NCBI GenBank assembly: GCA_903821905.1
Contig: CAIJMQ010000043.1
Span: 1 to 58,379, forward strand
Reading direction: 5' to 3'
DNA: 58,379 bases
Origin: an uncultured bacterium
GTDB lineage: Bacteria; CAIJMQ01
Under the pieces are notes generated by a model. That model was not told where the DNA came from and did not search any database. It saw only the letters and a list, made by a program, of their open reading frames with translations. Position 1 is the first letter of the stretch, and every line of letters begins with the position of its first letter. Positions 51,436-58,379 of the stretch are shown here, one piece after another. Made by a program: the position numbers and the translations under genes.

Positions 51436-53442
51436 ATGGTGTTGGTAGAGAACATAAGAAATGTCGCATTAGTATCGCAAAGTAATACCGGTAAAAGCTC
51501 TTTGGTCGCAAGTTTACTAACCCATGCCAAAGCAATCCAGAAGATTTCCAAGAAAGAAGAGTCCCACCTAATCTCTGATTTTACTCAGGAAGAGAAGGAA
51601 AGAAATTTCACTCATACAATCAAAATGTTCAATTTTTCTTATGATAAATTCAGTTTCAATTTAATAGATACTCCGGGTTATCCAGATTTCATTGGGGAGG
51701 TAATAAGTGCTCTTGCTGCTGTTGATGGTGTGATTTTTGTATTGGATGCAACAGGCAATATTGAAGTTCAAACAGAACAAATATGGCATATGGTCCAAGA
51801 AAAAAGTTTACCGCATTTGGTTTTTGTAAATAAGATGGATAGAGAAGAAGCAGACTTTACTAAAGTTTTAAAAGAGCTGGAAGAAAAATTAAACAAACAA
51901 TTTGTTCTGGTTCAAATGCCCCAAAGCGACGGGGGGATTTTGAAAGAAGGTGTAGATCTAATTAGCGAACCCGAAGCTATCCCAAGCGAAATGTTGGAAT
52001 ACAGAGAGAAATTAGTTGAGAGCGTAGCAGAGACGGATGATAGTTTAGTTGAGAAATATTTAGAGGTTGGTAAGCTTACTCTTGATGAGATAAAAAAAGG
52101 ATTAAAGATAGGGGTAAAACAGGGCACATTTTCACCGGTTGTATGTGGTTCTACATATGCAGATATAGGGATTGATTATTTAGTCAAATTCTTGATTGAT
52201 TTTTTCCCGACCCCTATAGAGAAAAAGGTGCTAGATAAAGATGGTAAATTGGTGGATATTATTGATATAAAAGATTCATTGGCTCAGGTGTTTAAAGTGA
52301 CTTCTGAACTTCATTTAGGAGATGTTGTTCTCTTCAGAGTGTTTTCAGGTAGATTTTCTGCGAGTTCCCTTGTTTATAATGTCTCAAGAGATTTGGAAGA
52401 AAAATTTGGGCAAAAAATACAGATTGTCAAAGGCCATACAAAAGATGAAGTTGATAGCGTCGGCCCAGGCGAAATTGCTGGAATAGCTAAACTTAAAGCT
52501 ACAAAAGTTTCCGATACTTTATCTAACAGCAGAGGTACAGTAGTTCTGAAATCTTTGGAATTCCCCTCTCCCAACACTTCCGTAGCTGTAGTTCCTAAAG
52601 AAAGTAAAGATGAGGAAAAATTAAGTTTTGCTCTTGACAGATTAGTCAGGGAAGATCCTACTCTTAGAATTGGTTTCAATAAAGAATTTAGTGAAATGGT
52701 ACTCTCTGGAATGGGAGAGTTACACCTAGGTACAGTATCTAAAAGATTGGCAAGTAGATTTGGAGTGCATGTTGAATTCAAAGAACCAAGAATACCTTAT
52801 AGAGAAACCATTAAGGGAATAGCTAAAGTTCAAGGTAAGTACAAAAGGCAGACAGGTGGGCATGGTCAATATGCAGATGTTTGGATAGAGGTTGAACCTT
52901 TACATAGAGGCAAAGGGTTTGAATTTGTTGACAAAATAGTTGGAGGAAAAATTCCTTCCAAATTTATTCCTTCAGTTGAGAAAGGGGTAAGAGAGGCCTT
53001 AAGCAAAGGTATTACTACGGGTTATCCCTTGACTGATATTAGGGTTAGTCTATATGATGGAAGTTTTCATGAGGTTGATTCTTCCGATATAGCTTTCCAA
53101 ATAGCGGGTTCAATGGCTTTAAGAGATGCAGTCCAGCAAGCAAAACCTATCATTATTGAACCTGTCATGGAAACAGAAATAACTTTACCAGAAGAACATG
53201 TTGGAGATGTGACAGGAGATATTAATTCCAGGAGAGGAAGAATAATCAACATTGAACCTAAAGGCCATTCCAGGGTAATAAAAGCACATGTTCCTCTTGG
53301 TGAATTGCACAGGTATGCTTCAACACTGAAATCCATAACACAGGGGAGAGGAACATTTCAGATGAAATTTGCTTGTTACGAAGAAACGCCTTCTCATATA
53401 GCTAAAAAGATTAGTGAGGAGTCTGCACACAAACCACACTAG
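51436..53442 (+). CDS. fusA2: Elongation factor G-like protein (EF-G2 type)
   Basis: A 668-residue translational GTPase with EF-G domains I-V. G1 is SQSNTGKS (14-21), where canonical EF-G has AHxDxGKT. Switch II reads DTPGYPDF (78-85), with Tyr in place of the catalytic His of DTPGH. G4 is NKMDREEADF. Domain IV has the KRQTGGHGQYADVWIEVEP stretch and domain V ends with SITQGRGTF. These changes are typical of the FusA2/EF-G2 paralogue, not the housekeeping factor. The role of EF-G2 is unsettled. An SD (GGAAGGAGG) precedes the ATG, and yebC follows. Confidence 0.9.
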   Translation: MVLVENIRNVALVSQSNTGKSSLVASLLTHAKAIQKISKKEESHLISDFTQEEKERNFTHTIKMFNFSYDKFSFNLIDTPGYPDFIGEVISALAAVDGVIFVLDATGNIEVQTEQIWHMVQEKSLPHLVFVNKMDREEADFTKVLKELEEKLNKQFVLVQMPQSDGGILKEGVDLISEPEAIPSEMLEYREKLVESVAETDDSLVEKYLEVGKLTLDEIKKGLKIGVKQGTFSPVVCGSTYADIGIDYLVKFLIDFFPTPIEKKVLDKDGKLVDIIDIKDSLAQVFKVTSELHLGDVVLFRVFSGRFSASSLVYNVSRDLEEKFGQKIQIVKGHTKDEVDSVGPGEIAGIAKLKATKVSDTLSNSRGTVVLKSLEFPSPNTSVAVVPKESKDEEKLSFALDRLVREDPTLRIGFNKEFSEMVLSGMGELHLGTVSKRLASRFGVHVEFKEPRIPYRETIKGIAKVQGKYKRQTGGHGQYADVWIEVEPLHRGKGFEFVDKIVGGKIPSKFIPSVEKGVREALSKGITTGYPLTDIRVSLYDGSFHEVDSSDIAFQIAGSMALRDAVQQAKPIIIEPVMETEITLPEEHVGDVTGDINSRRGRIINIEPKGHSRVIKAHVPLGELHRYASTLKSITQGRGTFQMKFACYEETPSHIAKKISEESAHKPH

Positions 53443-53468
53443 AAATATCAATTTTATTTGTATTAGTG

Positions 53469-53474
53469 TATAAT
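53469..53474 (+). promoter_or_regulatory. -10 element of yebC
   Basis: TAGTGTATAAT with the hexamer at 53469-53474, 28 nt before the ATG and its SD (GTGAGGTG). Confidence 0.55.
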
Positions 53475-53502
53475 CCCCAACTGGTAAAAAGTGAGGTGAA
53501 AG

Positions 53503-54270
53503 ATGTCAGGACATAGTCATTGGGCTAGTATAAAACATAAAAAAGGAAAAGCCGATGCTGAAAAAGGTAAAATTTTCAGTCGGGTAGGCAAACAAATAAC
53601 AATTGCAGCACGCAGTGGCGGAGATGTTAGTATGAATGCCGCGTTAAGAGTAGCGATAGATGCCGCCAGGGAAGCCAATATGCCGCAGGATAACATAACC
53701 CGCGCTATAAAAAAAGGAACAGGAGAATTGCCGGGTATTGTCCTGGAACAATGTAGTTATGAAGCATATGGCCCCGGCGGAGTAGCTTTTTTTATAGAAG
53801 GAATAACTGACAATAAAAATAGAACATCTGCTGAAATAAAGCATATATTTTCAAAATTTGGCGGTAATCTTGCATCTCCGGGTTCTGCGGCTAGGTTTTT
53901 TAAGAAGAAAGGCGTGATAAACATCTCTATATACAAAACAGATGAAAAAACAGATAAATTCAACGAAGAAGAGTTAATGGAACTTACCATAAAAACAGGA
54001 GCTGAAGATTTTGAAATAGAAACAGACCAGTGTGTTCTAATTACCAAAGCAGAGGATTTAAATAAAGTTAAAGAAAGCCTTAAAAAAGAGAAAATCAATA
54101 TATCTTCTTCTCAAATTGAAATGTTCCCTGAAAATCCCATTAAAGTTGACGAAAAGACAGCAGAAAAAATAATACAGATTATGGAAACCTTGGAAGAGCA
54201 CGATGATGTTCAAAATGTCTTTGGAAATTTTGATATTCCGGATGAGATAATGGAAAAAGCAATAAAATAA
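53503..54270 (+). CDS. yebC: YebC/PmpR family protein
   Basis: A 255-residue member of the YebC/TACO1 family. The N-terminal SGHSHWASIKHKKGKADAEKGK is the strongest family signature (key residues HSHW at 4-7, KHKK at 11-14); GPGGVAFFIEGITDNKNRT and GGNLASPGSAARFFKKKG follow. YebC proteins were long called transcriptional regulators; work on homologues also links them to translation through difficult peptide stretches. The length is normal. A terminator follows at 54312. Confidence 0.95.
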   Translation: MSGHSHWASIKHKKGKADAEKGKIFSRVGKQITIAARSGGDVSMNAALRVAIDAAREANMPQDNITRAIKKGTGELPGIVLEQCSYEAYGPGGVAFFIEGITDNKNRTSAEIKHIFSKFGGNLASPGSAARFFKKKGVINISIYKTDEKTDKFNEEELMELTIKTGAEDFEIETDQCVLITKAEDLNKVKESLKKEKINISSSQIEMFPENPIKVDEKTAEKIIQIMETLEEHDDVQNVFGNFDIPDEIMEKAIK

Positions 54271-54311
54271 ATTTATAAATAGAAAAAGCTAGACAAATAT
54301 CCAATTAAAAG

Positions 54312-54356
54312 AAGGGCGGGGGTATACGAGAATCTTATCCCTGCCTTTATTATTTT
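54312..54356 (+). terminator. Intrinsic terminator of yebC
   Basis: A 13-bp stem between 54312-54324 and 54336-54348 (AAGGGCGGGGG against CCCTGCCTTT, with G-U wobbles), then ATTATTTT. The -10 of the next gene begins only a few bases later. Confidence 0.8.
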
Positions 54357-54360
54357 GTGG

Positions 54361-54366
54361 TAGAAT
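54361..54366 (+). promoter_or_regulatory. Extended -10 element of the LamG gene
   Basis: TGTGGTAGAAT: TAGAAT preceded by TGG, 12 nt before the ATG at 54379. Confidence 0.5.
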
Positions 54367-54378
54367 TAATTGATAGAT

Positions 54379-56004
54379 ATGAATAAAAATAGAATTATAA
54401 TTGTTTTGTTTTCAGTTGTTTTTTTATTCAGTGTAAATAATTCGGCAATGGCTGCGGGAAAACAATACTTATCTCCCTTTCTATCATTTGAAGGTTTATT
54501 CCCAGTTTCGGTTGCACAATTCGGGACTGGAGATTTTTCAATGGGTTTTTGGTTTCAAAACCCCGAGAGATGCCCTAATTATTTTGTTATAAATGTTCAA
54601 GACCCAGGCCAATCAAAATATGTCGTTGTTGGATGGCCTCAGGGGCAGGAAGTTTTGCAGGCAATTATGCACTCCGGTTCAACCACTATAACCGCCCAGA
54701 CAGATTATACTCTTTCAAGCACTCCCCATTTGCTTTTTTTGACATGTGATAGGAGCGAAACAGATGGCTTGAAGTTATGGTTAGATGGAGTTGTTGTCGC
54801 AACAGAAAATCCAACTTCTTTAGCTTCTATTGATTTCAGCCCAAGTTCCGAAACAGGAATAGTCCATATTAATTCTGGTGCTATTCAGAGTGGATTTGAC
54901 CCAGGAGACCAACTTTTTGATGATGTTCAGATATACACTGGGAAAGCATTCACCCCTGCCGAAATGGCTACAATCTGGAATAACGGAAAGGGCACGGAGG
55001 TAAATGAAACGACATTTGCATCTATTGTAAGCAATGGGGCTTATTGCAATTTTAACGGCAATAATTTTTATACTTATTCCACTGGAGCAGTTTCTTTTAT
55101 TGAAGGAGAAAACATTATTAACGGTGTCGGGACAAGTTGGACGGAAAGTATGAACCATGGAACAATCTATATTCCATCAATAGATAAAAAGTATCTGATA
55201 CTCTTTGCTATGCCAAATAATCCACCATATCAGGAAGGCGATGCAATACTCATCGGAAACGATGAAGTATTGCCAAGCAGCGGAAGCGAAGTTTCATATG
55301 TAATTACTGCCATAGGATTAAATATCCCAATGAGAAAATTAATAAACGGTGTTTGGTCTGATGAAAACTTGGTTTTTGCAGATTATATTGGGCGTGATTT
55401 TTCAGTTGGTGGAGTTCCTTTTACACCTACCACCACGGCTATCGCTACCGCAGGAGGAAATCCATATACTTTTGATAATTGGTCAACCTCCTTACCGATT
55501 TTAGTCACCTTAAGCTGTGATGATGTTTCTGGCCCTGGTTGTGGTACGACTTATTATTGTTCCGATACGGATAATAGTTGTACGCCAACAACAGTTTATT
55601 CAAGTGCAGTGTCGGTTTCTACTGCAGGGACGTCATATATCAGATTCTATTCTACGGACATGAATGGTGCCTCAGAAGCGATAAACAGTTCGACAATCAA
55701 AATATACCCCACTCCTTCCGCCAATGTAGACATTTCCTCAATTGATAATAGAAGTAATAATTGTTTCATAGCTACAGCTACTTATGGCACTCCAATGGCA
55801 GAGGAAGTTAGAGTTTTAAAGCAGTTTAGAAACGAATACCTGCTTACAAACCCGATAGGAGAAGTATTTGTAAACACTTACTATAAAATGTCTCCACACA
55901 TCGCCGATTTTATAAGAGTACACACTATATTAAAGAAGCCAGTTAGATTTATATTAAATCCTTTGATTTGGGTGAGCAGAAAAATAACAGAAGCAAGGTA
56001 TTAG
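54379..56004 (+). CDS. Exported LamG-like protein with CFI-box C-terminal domain
   Basis: A 541-residue secreted or surface protein. Signal peptide at 1-23 (cleavage near AMAA). Residues about 25-205 form a LamG/concanavalin-like fold (FSMGFWFQ, LLFLTCDRSETDGLKLWLDG, FDDVQIYTGKAFTPAEM). A Ser/Thr-rich region with CDDVSGPGCGTTYYC (about 385-400) suggests a disulphide-bonded module. The C-terminus is the CFI-box domain beginning NNCFIATATYGTPMAEEV, followed by two hydrophobic patches. ATG 54379 fits the promoter and signal peptide better than a TTG nine bases earlier. The ligand is unknown. Confidence 0.85.
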   Translation: MNKNRIIIVLFSVVFLFSVNNSAMAAGKQYLSPFLSFEGLFPVSVAQFGTGDFSMGFWFQNPERCPNYFVINVQDPGQSKYVVVGWPQGQEVLQAIMHSGSTTITAQTDYTLSSTPHLLFLTCDRSETDGLKLWLDGVVVATENPTSLASIDFSPSSETGIVHINSGAIQSGFDPGDQLFDDVQIYTGKAFTPAEMATIWNNGKGTEVNETTFASIVSNGAYCNFNGNNFYTYSTGAVSFIEGENIINGVGTSWTESMNHGTIYIPSIDKKYLILFAMPNNPPYQEGDAILIGNDEVLPSSGSEVSYVITAIGLNIPMRKLINGVWSDENLVFADYIGRDFSVGGVPFTPTTTAIATAGGNPYTFDNWSTSLPILVTLSCDDVSGPGCGTTYYCSDTDNSCTPTTVYSSAVSVSTAGTSYIRFYSTDMNGASEAINSSTIKIYPTPSANVDISSIDNRSNNCFIATATYGTPMAEEVRVLKQFRNEYLLTNPIGEVFVNTYYKMSPHIADFIRVHTILKKPVRFILNPLIWVSRKITEARY

Positions 56005-56037
56005 TACGTTAAAAAAATTCAAAATTGGTGTGTAATA

Positions 56038-56066
56038 TTGACAGATTTATAAAAGTAGAATATAAA
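56038..56066 (+). promoter_or_regulatory. Promoter of the GLUG-repeat gene
   Basis: TTGACA (56038-56043) and TATAAA (56061-56066) with a 17-bp spacer; the ATG is 56 nt downstream and has no SD. Confidence 0.5.
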
Positions 56067-56122
56067 GAATAGGTTATGAATAAGTGTAGGAGTTTAAATA
56101 ATCTTACAAAAAATAATTTCTT

Positions 56123-58379
56123 ATGAGATATTATAAAAAAACAATTTCTTTGCCTGTTTTACCAATAGCCCTTGTAGTCATTTTTCTGCTCAATTTCCTC
56201 CCCACGTCAGTAATGGCTTTTTCCGGTTCGGGAAGCGGGACTTTGGAAAGTCCGTATGTGATAACAACCGTAGATCAGTTACAAGAGATGAGTAATAATT
56301 TGACCGCATACTATGTTTTAGGAAACGACATGAATGCTTCTGCTACACAGACATGGGACGGTGGCAAGGGTTTCAATCCTATCGGTTGCAGCACCATTTA
56401 TCCTGAATGTGGAACCCGCCCTGCTGGAAAATTCAATGGATCTTTAGACGGCAATGATCATATTATAAGTAATCTTTTTATTAATCGTCCATTAGAAAGT
56501 AATGTCGGTCTAATAGGCGCTACAGACTCGAATGCAATTGTAACCAATTTGGGTTTAGAGAATATTAATATAACAGGGGGATCTGCTACCGGCGGTCTGG
56601 TTGGGCATTGGAGAGGGAACCTTATTTCTAATGTTCATACTACTGGTATAGTGCACGGAGGATTTCAAACCGGTGGTATTTCTGGATGGGGTGAAGCCGG
56701 TTCTATTTACAATATTTTAAACTCCTATTCTGAATGCGATATAATTTCAACTAGTGCTGATGCAGGCGGCCTTGTTGGAGAAGGCGAATACGGAGGAATT
56801 TATAATTCTTATGCTACAGGGGACGTGTCGGGATCGGAAGGTGTCGGTGGCCTTATTGGAGACAGCGAAGGTTGTGGTATTTACAATTCTTACGCTACAG
56901 GGGATGTCTCAGGATCGGGAAACAAAGTTGGTGGTCTCAGAGGATACAGCGAATCTGGTGGCGATCCTGTCATCAACTCTTATGCTACGGGCGATGTGTC
57001 AGGGGCAAACTGGGTTGGTGGCCTTGTCGGGTACAATGAAGTTCCCATATTAAACTGTTATGCTACGGGTGATGTGTCAGGTTCAAACTATGTTGGCGGT
57101 CTTGCCGGTTTAACTACAGATGAGGGCCCTATTTCCAATTCTTACGCAATAGGAAATGTAGATGGGGGAAATCAACTTGGTGGTTTTGTAGGAGGATGCA
57201 CTACTGGTGATTGCCCTATTTCCAATTCTTACTCAACAGGAAACGTAAGTGGAGCCACTCAAGTAGGCGGCTTTATGGGAACAGCAGGAAGTTTGGTTTC
57301 CAATTCTTACTCAACAGGCTTTGTTACAGCAAGCAGCAATGCAGGCGGACTAATCGGTGTTATTACCGGAGACCCACCCACTAATTGTTATTGGTATGAC
57401 CAAGAAGACGATGCCGTTGATTGCTATTTAGGTGGCAACGATGGCTGTACTAAAAAAACAAGCGCAGATGGTCTTCAGTATTTTTACACCATCAGCAACT
57501 CGCCGATGAGTTCGTGGAATTTTACCAGTATCTGGGGGTCGTGGCTTAATGGCATAAATTATCAACCATTACTCTTTCAAGACATTACTACTCCTACCTG
57601 TTCTATTTTTTCAATCTCCGAAACATCAAGTTACGCTTACACTTCTGGTTCTACTATCTATTACAATACTGCTTACTCAGGTTCTTTTACTGTTAATGTT
57701 TTAGCTAGTGATAGCGAATCAGGTATCCAGAAAGTAAATTTCCCGGATACTGTTTCTGCTGGCGGCGATGATACTGACTCTCCCTATTCCTTTATTTACG
57801 ACTGGGACACATCCGATACCTTCTCCCAATCAGCCGATGTTACCTGTTATGACAATAACGATAATACCGAAACAACTTTATTTACCGTCACAAGAGACAT
57901 TACAGCTCCTTCAGGAGGAACTATCTCATATACTGACGGCATTTATACATCTCGTTCCGTCCCCATAACATACACTTTAGGTTCAGATTCTGTTTCAGGC
58001 CTCAATTCCTCTACAGGCAAGATTCAGAAAAGAGAAGCTATTTACTCAGGAGCAAGTTGCGGAACTTTTGGTGATTGGTCTGATTTAGTAACAGAATCTG
58101 ACGGTTCTTATACAGATACCACCGTTTCCTTTGGCAAATGTTATCAATACCGCTATCTTATTTCAGACAATGTTTCAAACCAAGCTGTATATACATCTTC
58201 AAACATTGCTACGATAGGAATTCCTCCCGACATCGATAGTGACGGCATGCCGGATGCCTGGGAAACAGAAAACGGTTTCAATCCCCTTGACCCTACCGAT
58301 GCAACCCAAGATACCGATAATGATGGTTTCACCAATTTAGAAGAATACCAGTTAGGCTATGATCCCAATAATGCATCCC
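56123..58379 (+). CDS. Exported GLUG-repeat/calcium-repeat adhesin-like protein, partial at the window end
   Basis: An open frame of 752 codons with no stop, cut by the window edge. A signal peptide (about 1-33, ending SVMA) is followed by tandem GLUG-type repeats (about residues 140-420): roughly ten units of about 27 residues, each like NSYATGDVSG plus VGGLVG. Then come two Ig-like or 'bacterial surface' segments, and near the end DSDGMPDAWE and DTDNDGFTNLEEY, which are thrombospondin-type-3-like calcium sites. GLUG repeats occur in large bacterial surface proteins, often adhesins. The C-terminus and anchoring signal are not visible. Confidence 0.88.
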   Translation, partial: MRYYKKTISLPVLPIALVVIFLLNFLPTSVMAFSGSGSGTLESPYVITTVDQLQEMSNNLTAYYVLGNDMNASATQTWDGGKGFNPIGCSTIYPECGTRPAGKFNGSLDGNDHIISNLFINRPLESNVGLIGATDSNAIVTNLGLENINITGGSATGGLVGHWRGNLISNVHTTGIVHGGFQTGGISGWGEAGSIYNILNSYSECDIISTSADAGGLVGEGEYGGIYNSYATGDVSGSEGVGGLIGDSEGCGIYNSYATGDVSGSGNKVGGLRGYSESGGDPVINSYATGDVSGANWVGGLVGYNEVPILNCYATGDVSGSNYVGGLAGLTTDEGPISNSYAIGNVDGGNQLGGFVGGCTTGDCPISNSYSTGNVSGATQVGGFMGTAGSLVSNSYSTGFVTASSNAGGLIGVITGDPPTNCYWYDQEDDAVDCYLGGNDGCTKKTSADGLQYFYTISNSPMSSWNFTSIWGSWLNGINYQPLLFQDITTPTCSIFSISETSSYAYTSGSTIYYNTAYSGSFTVNVLASDSESGIQKVNFPDTVSAGGDDTDSPYSFIYDWDTSDTFSQSADVTCYDNNDNTETTLFTVTRDITAPSGGTISYTDGIYTSRSVPITYTLGSDSVSGLNSSTGKIQKREAIYSGASCGTFGDWSDLVTESDGSYTDTTVSFGKCYQYRYLISDNVSNQAVYTSSNIATIGIPPDIDSDGMPDAWETENGFNPLDPTDATQDTDNDGFTNLEEYQLGYDPNNAS
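56555..57385 (+). repeat. Tandem GLUG coding repeats
   Basis: About ten near-identical coding units of 78-90 nt within the last gene. The DNA repeats too, for example TCTTATGCTACGGG and TTGGTGGCCTTGT recur with small changes. The units around 56795-57115 are the most alike, which suggests recent duplication and possible length variation. Confidence 0.75.

Noticed and set aside
56754-57053. A 99-codon ORF in the second frame of the GLUG region
   Set aside because: It is a repeated shadow of the GLUG coding units, which are open for 752 codons in the true frame.
1-58379. CRISPR array, tRNA or rRNA genes, transposase, phage genes, or a restriction or toxin-antitoxin system
   Set aside because: No regularly spaced direct repeats, cloverleaf or rRNA words, or signature proteins of these kinds were recognised by eye.

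Overview
The window is a dense, AT-rich stretch of bacterial chromosome with about 52 protein genes and no tRNA, rRNA, CRISPR array, transposase or phage gene that I can see. Peptidoglycan precursor enzymes (murA, alr, lysA), LPS-type sugar enzymes (heptosyltransferase, heptose-1-phosphate adenylyltransferase, several glycosyltransferases), an outer-membrane beta-barrel with a C-terminal Phe, an AsmA-like protein and an SYLF lipoprotein-like protein all point to a Gram-negative, two-membrane organism. The mixture of gene orders, the low GC and several families of short palindromic repeats suggest an uncultured, environmental lineage (Omnitrophota-like or another candidate phylum). That placement is an inference and is weak.

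Layout. 1-276: a terminator and a palindromic repeat. 277-4326 (+): rsmA, recJ, a zinc alcohol dehydrogenase and a half-size GDT1-type membrane protein. 16072 down to 4370 (-): a long co-directional run of heptosyltransferase, murA, hisD, a decayed ribulokinase, an SYLF protein, a small membrane protein, a PAS/HD-GYP protein, lysA, a GT4 glycosyltransferase and an AsmA-like protein. 16124-20707 (+): SGNH hydrolase, GH27 glycosidase, RluA-type pseudouridine synthase, an SPFH protein and two unknown proteins, the first apparently frameshifted. 24617 down to 20761 (-): alr, a PHP phosphatase and two glycosyltransferases. 24735-28801 (+): acpS, rfaE2, a ThiD2-ThiE fusion, and a PHP protein paired with a MurG-like glycosyltransferase. 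33413 down to 28838 (-): amrS, glnA, nadE and rpoN. 33557-36352 (+): acpP, fabF and an acyl-CoA dehydrogenase. 36353-38771: a repeat, a curved-DNA-like A-tract array, a DUF2971 gene and a convergent MFS transporter. 38903-44774 (+): ZIP transporter, etfB, yicC, gmk, nadK, leuC and leuD. 44775-49136 (+): a long leader and porin, then a stand-alone PKS-type acyltransferase and a sialidase-like protein. 51312 down to 49145 (-): hflX and UDP-glucuronate decarboxylase. 51436-54270 (+): an EF-G-like protein and yebC. 54379-58379 (+): two exported repeat or adhesin-like proteins, the last running off the window.

Working together, the genes cover envelope building (murA, alr, lysA, heptose and glycosyltransferases, Uxs), lipid metabolism (acpS, acpP, fabF, acyl-CoA dehydrogenase, etfB), NAD(P) and nitrogen metabolism (nadE, nadK, glnA, leuCD) and translation or ribosome maintenance (rsmA, rluA-type, hflX, EF-G-like, yebC).

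The most notable signals are these: (i) at least nine genes have a good -10 hexamer only 6-12 nt before the start codon, implying leaderless or near-leaderless mRNAs without Shine-Dalgarno sites, beside other genes with ordinary leaders and strong SDs; (ii) an approximately 180-bp array of A/T tracts at about 10.5-bp period in front of a DUF2971 gene; (iii) a stand-alone acyltransferase that keeps the linkers of a type I polyketide synthase on both sides; (iv) an internally deleted ribulokinase; (v) a repeat-derived N-terminus on guanylate kinase. Several start sites are placed downstream of the longest possible open frame for these reasons.
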